A stretch of DNA of 45,093 nucleotides, from the NCBI GenBank assembly GCA_043744805.1, contig JAYTTZ010000299.1, positions 1-45,093 on the forward strand, written 5' to 3'. Below, in pieces: positions 43,318 through 45,093 of this stretch. This DNA comes from Ga0077536 sp043744805 (GTDB taxonomy: Bacteria; Pseudomonadota; Gammaproteobacteria; Ga0077536). Made by a program: the position numbers and the translations under genes. Each line of letters begins with the position of its first letter. Position 1 is the stretch's first letter. The notes under the pieces are model-generated. The model searched no databases. It was not told where the DNA came from and saw nothing but the letters and a program-made list of their open reading frames with translations.

Positions 43318-43934
43318 GACAGGCGCTCCTCAAGGCGGTTAATGGCGCCCTGCGAAATCAACACACGGTCGAATGAGATCAGCAGCGCTGGGTCGATGGC
43401 GTCGACTTCGGCCAACCCAACCCAGAAAAGATTCCGGGCGGATAGATAGAGCTGCTCGGAAACGGTTTCGGTGATTAGCAGGACTGAGCCTGTCCCATGT
43501 ACCGAAAGCGTACCCACGAGCGCCTTGGTCTTGGCCGACTCCGTGTTTATCTCATCAACGACTATCATCCGATCCTGACGAAGGAGCTCCGAGAGGATCG
43601 AACGCACCGCGCCGCGGTACATCTTACGATTAACCTTCTGCTCGTAGTTCCGGGGGCGGGCAGCGAATGCACGTCCACCGCTGCGCCAGAGCGGGCCGCG
43701 GGTCGTACCGGCTCGGGCCTGACCCGATCCCTTCTGCTTCCACGGCTTGCGCCCGCCGCCGCGCACTTCTGCACGCGTCTTTTGCTTCTTGGTCCCGGAC
43801 CGCGCGGCAGCAAAGTACGCCGTCACGACCTGGTGTACGAGCCCTTCGCGATACGGTTGCGCAAAAACGCCATCCGCCACCGCGAGGCTGCCGGCGACGG
43901 TGCCACCGTTAAAATTTCTAAATTGCAGTTCCAT
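43314..43934 (-). CDS. rplD: 50S ribosomal protein L4
   Basis: A 206-residue protein; in E. coli it also represses the S10 operon. The tunnel loop is GGGRKPWKQKGSGQARAGTT, and the C-terminal part VVDEINTESAKTKALVGTLS. ATG 43934 is preferred to GTG 43937, since AAGG lies about 9 nt upstream and L4 proteins start MEL. It follows rplC by 11 bp. Confidence 0.96.
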   Translation of the reverse strand: MELQFRNFNGGTVAGSLAVADGVFAQPYREGLVHQVVTAYFAAARSGTKKQKTRAEVRGGGRKPWKQKGSGQARAGTTRGPLWRSGGRAFAARPRNYEQKVNRKMYRGAVRSILSELLRQDRMIVVDEINTESAKTKALVGTLSVHGTGSVLLITETVSEQLYLSARNLFWVGLAEVDAIDPALLISFDRVLISQGAINRLEERLS

Positions 43935-43945
43935 CACTTCCGACC

Positions 43946-44590
43946 TTAGTTCTTGGCTTTGACGCTAGGCTTAATTACGACGTCGCCGCCATTTGCACCA
44001 GGCAAGGCGCCCTTGATCAGCAGCAGGTTCCGTTCGTGATCGACGCGAACAATCTGTAAGCGCTGGATCGTGCGCTGCTTGTCGCCCATGTGGCCGGACA
44101 TCCGCTTACCCTTTATCACTCGGCCTGGCGTCTGCCGCTGGCCGATAGAGCCGGGGGCGCGGTGCGAAAGCGAGTTACCGTGGGTGGCGTCGCCCATCGA
44201 AAAATTGTGCCGCTTGATTGTTCCGGCGAAGCCTTTGCCGATCGTCACGCCCGTCACGTCAACCAGGGCACCATCTTCGAACAGGCCTGCCTTAATTTCA
44301 TTGCCACTGGCAAGGTCGGTGCCTTCGTCCTCGGCAAGGCGAAACTCCCAAAGTCCGCGGCCAACTTCGACCGACAGCTTTGCGAATTCCCCACCTTCAG
44401 GCTTGCTGATGCGATTGCGGTGCTTGCTGCCTGTCGTGACCTGCACGGCCCGGTAGCCGTCGGTTCCCACGCTTTTGATGCGGGTAACACGGTTGGGTTC
44501 GACTTCAACCACGGTGACAGGAATCGCCTCGCCGTCAGCGGTGTAGATTCGGGTCATGCCCCGTTTGCGTCCAATGAGTCCGAGTGCCAT
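43946..44590 (-). CDS. rplC: 50S ribosomal protein L3
   Basis: A 214-residue protein reaching the peptidyl-transferase centre. MALGLIGRKRGMTRIYTADG, KGFAGTIKRHNFSMGDATHG and GQRQTPGRVIKGKRMSGHMG are diagnostic; the Gln in the last stretch is the PrmB methylation target in E. coli. It follows rpsJ by 11 bp. Confidence 0.97.
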   Translation of the reverse strand: MALGLIGRKRGMTRIYTADGEAIPVTVVEVEPNRVTRIKSVGTDGYRAVQVTTGSKHRNRISKPEGGEFAKLSVEVGRGLWEFRLAEDEGTDLASGNEIKAGLFEDGALVDVTGVTIGKGFAGTIKRHNFSMGDATHGNSLSHRAPGSIGQRQTPGRVIKGKRMSGHMGDKQRTIQRLQIVRVDHERNLLLIKGALPGANGGDVVIKPSVKAKN

Positions 44591-44601
44591 GGCGTTCGCT
44601 C

Positions 44602-44913
44602 TTAGTTCAGCTTGATTTGCACGTCCACGCCGGCGGCGAGGTCGAGTTTCATCAGGGCGTCTACGGTTTTGTCGGTCGGGTTGACGATATCAAGGAGACG
44701 TTTGTGCGTCCGGATTTGATACTGGTCCCGAGCGTCTTTGTTCACGTGGGGCGAAACGAGGACCGTGAACCGTTCCGTCTTCGACGGCAACGGAATTGGA
44801 CCACGGATTTGAGCCCCAGTACGCTTCGCGGTCTCTACGATTTCGCGAGTTGACTGGTCGATGAGTCGATGGTCGAACGCTTTTAGTCGGATCCTGATGA
44901 CCTGCTGATTCAT
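44602..44913 (-). CDS. rpsJ: 30S ribosomal protein S10
   Basis: A 103-residue head protein and NusE partner in antitermination. IRIRLKAFDHRLIDQSTREI, RGPIPLPSKTERFTVLVSPH and EIVETAKRTGAQIRG are diagnostic. It opens the S10 operon. Only 85 bp (44914-44998) separate it from tuf; that gap shows no clear hairpin leader of the E. coli L4-regulated kind. Confidence 0.97.
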   Translation of the reverse strand: MNQQVIRIRLKAFDHRLIDQSTREIVETAKRTGAQIRGPIPLPSKTERFTVLVSPHVNKDARDQYQIRTHKRLLDIVNPTDKTVDALMKLDLAAGVDVQIKLN

Positions 44914-44998
44914 ATGCTAATTCCTGCAGCCCGCCGGCTCTGGACCTGCGGACCGCTGCTACCCTTGACCGTACTATTTATTAGTCGGAAAACATTAA

Positions 44999-45093
44999 TC
45001 AGGTAATGATCTTGGCGACGACGCCGGCGCCGACCGTACGGCCGCCTTCACGAATCGCAAACCGAAGACCTTCTTCCATCGCAATCGGGTTGA
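44999..45093 (-). CDS. tuf: Elongation factor Tu, C-terminal end (rest outside window)
   Basis: The last 31 residues are present: [20 protein letters not shown] and [10 protein letters not shown], then TGA at 45001-44999. This is the end of domain III of EF-Tu, the GTPase that delivers aminoacyl-tRNA. The gene runs off the right edge. The position before rpsJ matches the str-S10 junction of proteobacteria. Copy number cannot be judged here. Confidence 0.95.

Noticed and set aside
44914..44998. S10 leader riboregulator between tuf and rpsJ
   Set aside because: Only 85 bp, with no convincing multi-hairpin structure by eye.

Overview
The window is a GC-rich bacterial chromosome segment, most probably from a gammaproteobacterium outside the Enterobacterales. 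Three things point there. The ribosomal block runs secY-rpmJ-rpsM with no infA between secY and rpmJ, whereas betaproteobacteria usually have infA there. The cell-wall block mreBCD-mrdA-rodA-mltB-rlpA-dacA followed further on by ybeD-lipB-lipA resembles the E. coli mrdA-mrdB-rlpA-dacA-ybeD-lipB-lipA order. gatCAB runs divergently from mreB, as in Pseudomonas. This placement is inference from gene order; no rRNA or tRNA gene was seen.

Layout. (1) 1-2110: 3' part of an indolepyruvate ferredoxin oxidoreductase gene. (2) 2111-7796: an accessory segment with an arsenic-resistance cluster (arsR-arsC-acr3 forward; a small CxxC carboxymuconolactone-decarboxylase-like gene and an arsA remnant on the other strand). 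Two paralogous small exported proteins with an Asp-rich stretch flank the cluster. An orphan glycosyltransferase-like gene and a broken P4-type tyrosine integrase lie next to the 3' end of guaA, a known integration hotspot. (3) 7797-10854: guaB-guaA, the two steps from IMP to GMP. (4) 10954-12960: a decayed accessory segment in which a marR 5' end is joined to a molybdopterin oxidoreductase gene with a frameshift and a 3' lesion. (5) 12995-19554: xseA, then lipA/lipB/ybeD/sixA on the minus strand and a double cyclic-nucleotide-binding-domain protein with an ABC-2 exporter on the plus strand. (6) 19564-27964: the minus-strand peptidoglycan and cell-shape block mreB-mreC-mreD-mrdA-rodA-mltB-rlpA-dacA. 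(7) 28240-31431: gatCAB, encoding the tRNA-dependent amidotransferase. (8) 31485-45093: the S10-spc-alpha ribosomal superoperon on the minus strand, from the 3' end of tuf to rplQ.

The main points of interest are the Asp-rich secreted paralog pair around the arsenic genes, the eroded arsA, the integrase relic and 10-bp repeats beside guaA, the marR/molybdoenzyme chimeric pseudogene, and an apparent ATC start codon for mreC. The housekeeping regions look intact and ordinary. I saw no CRISPR array, intact insertion sequence or replication origin.
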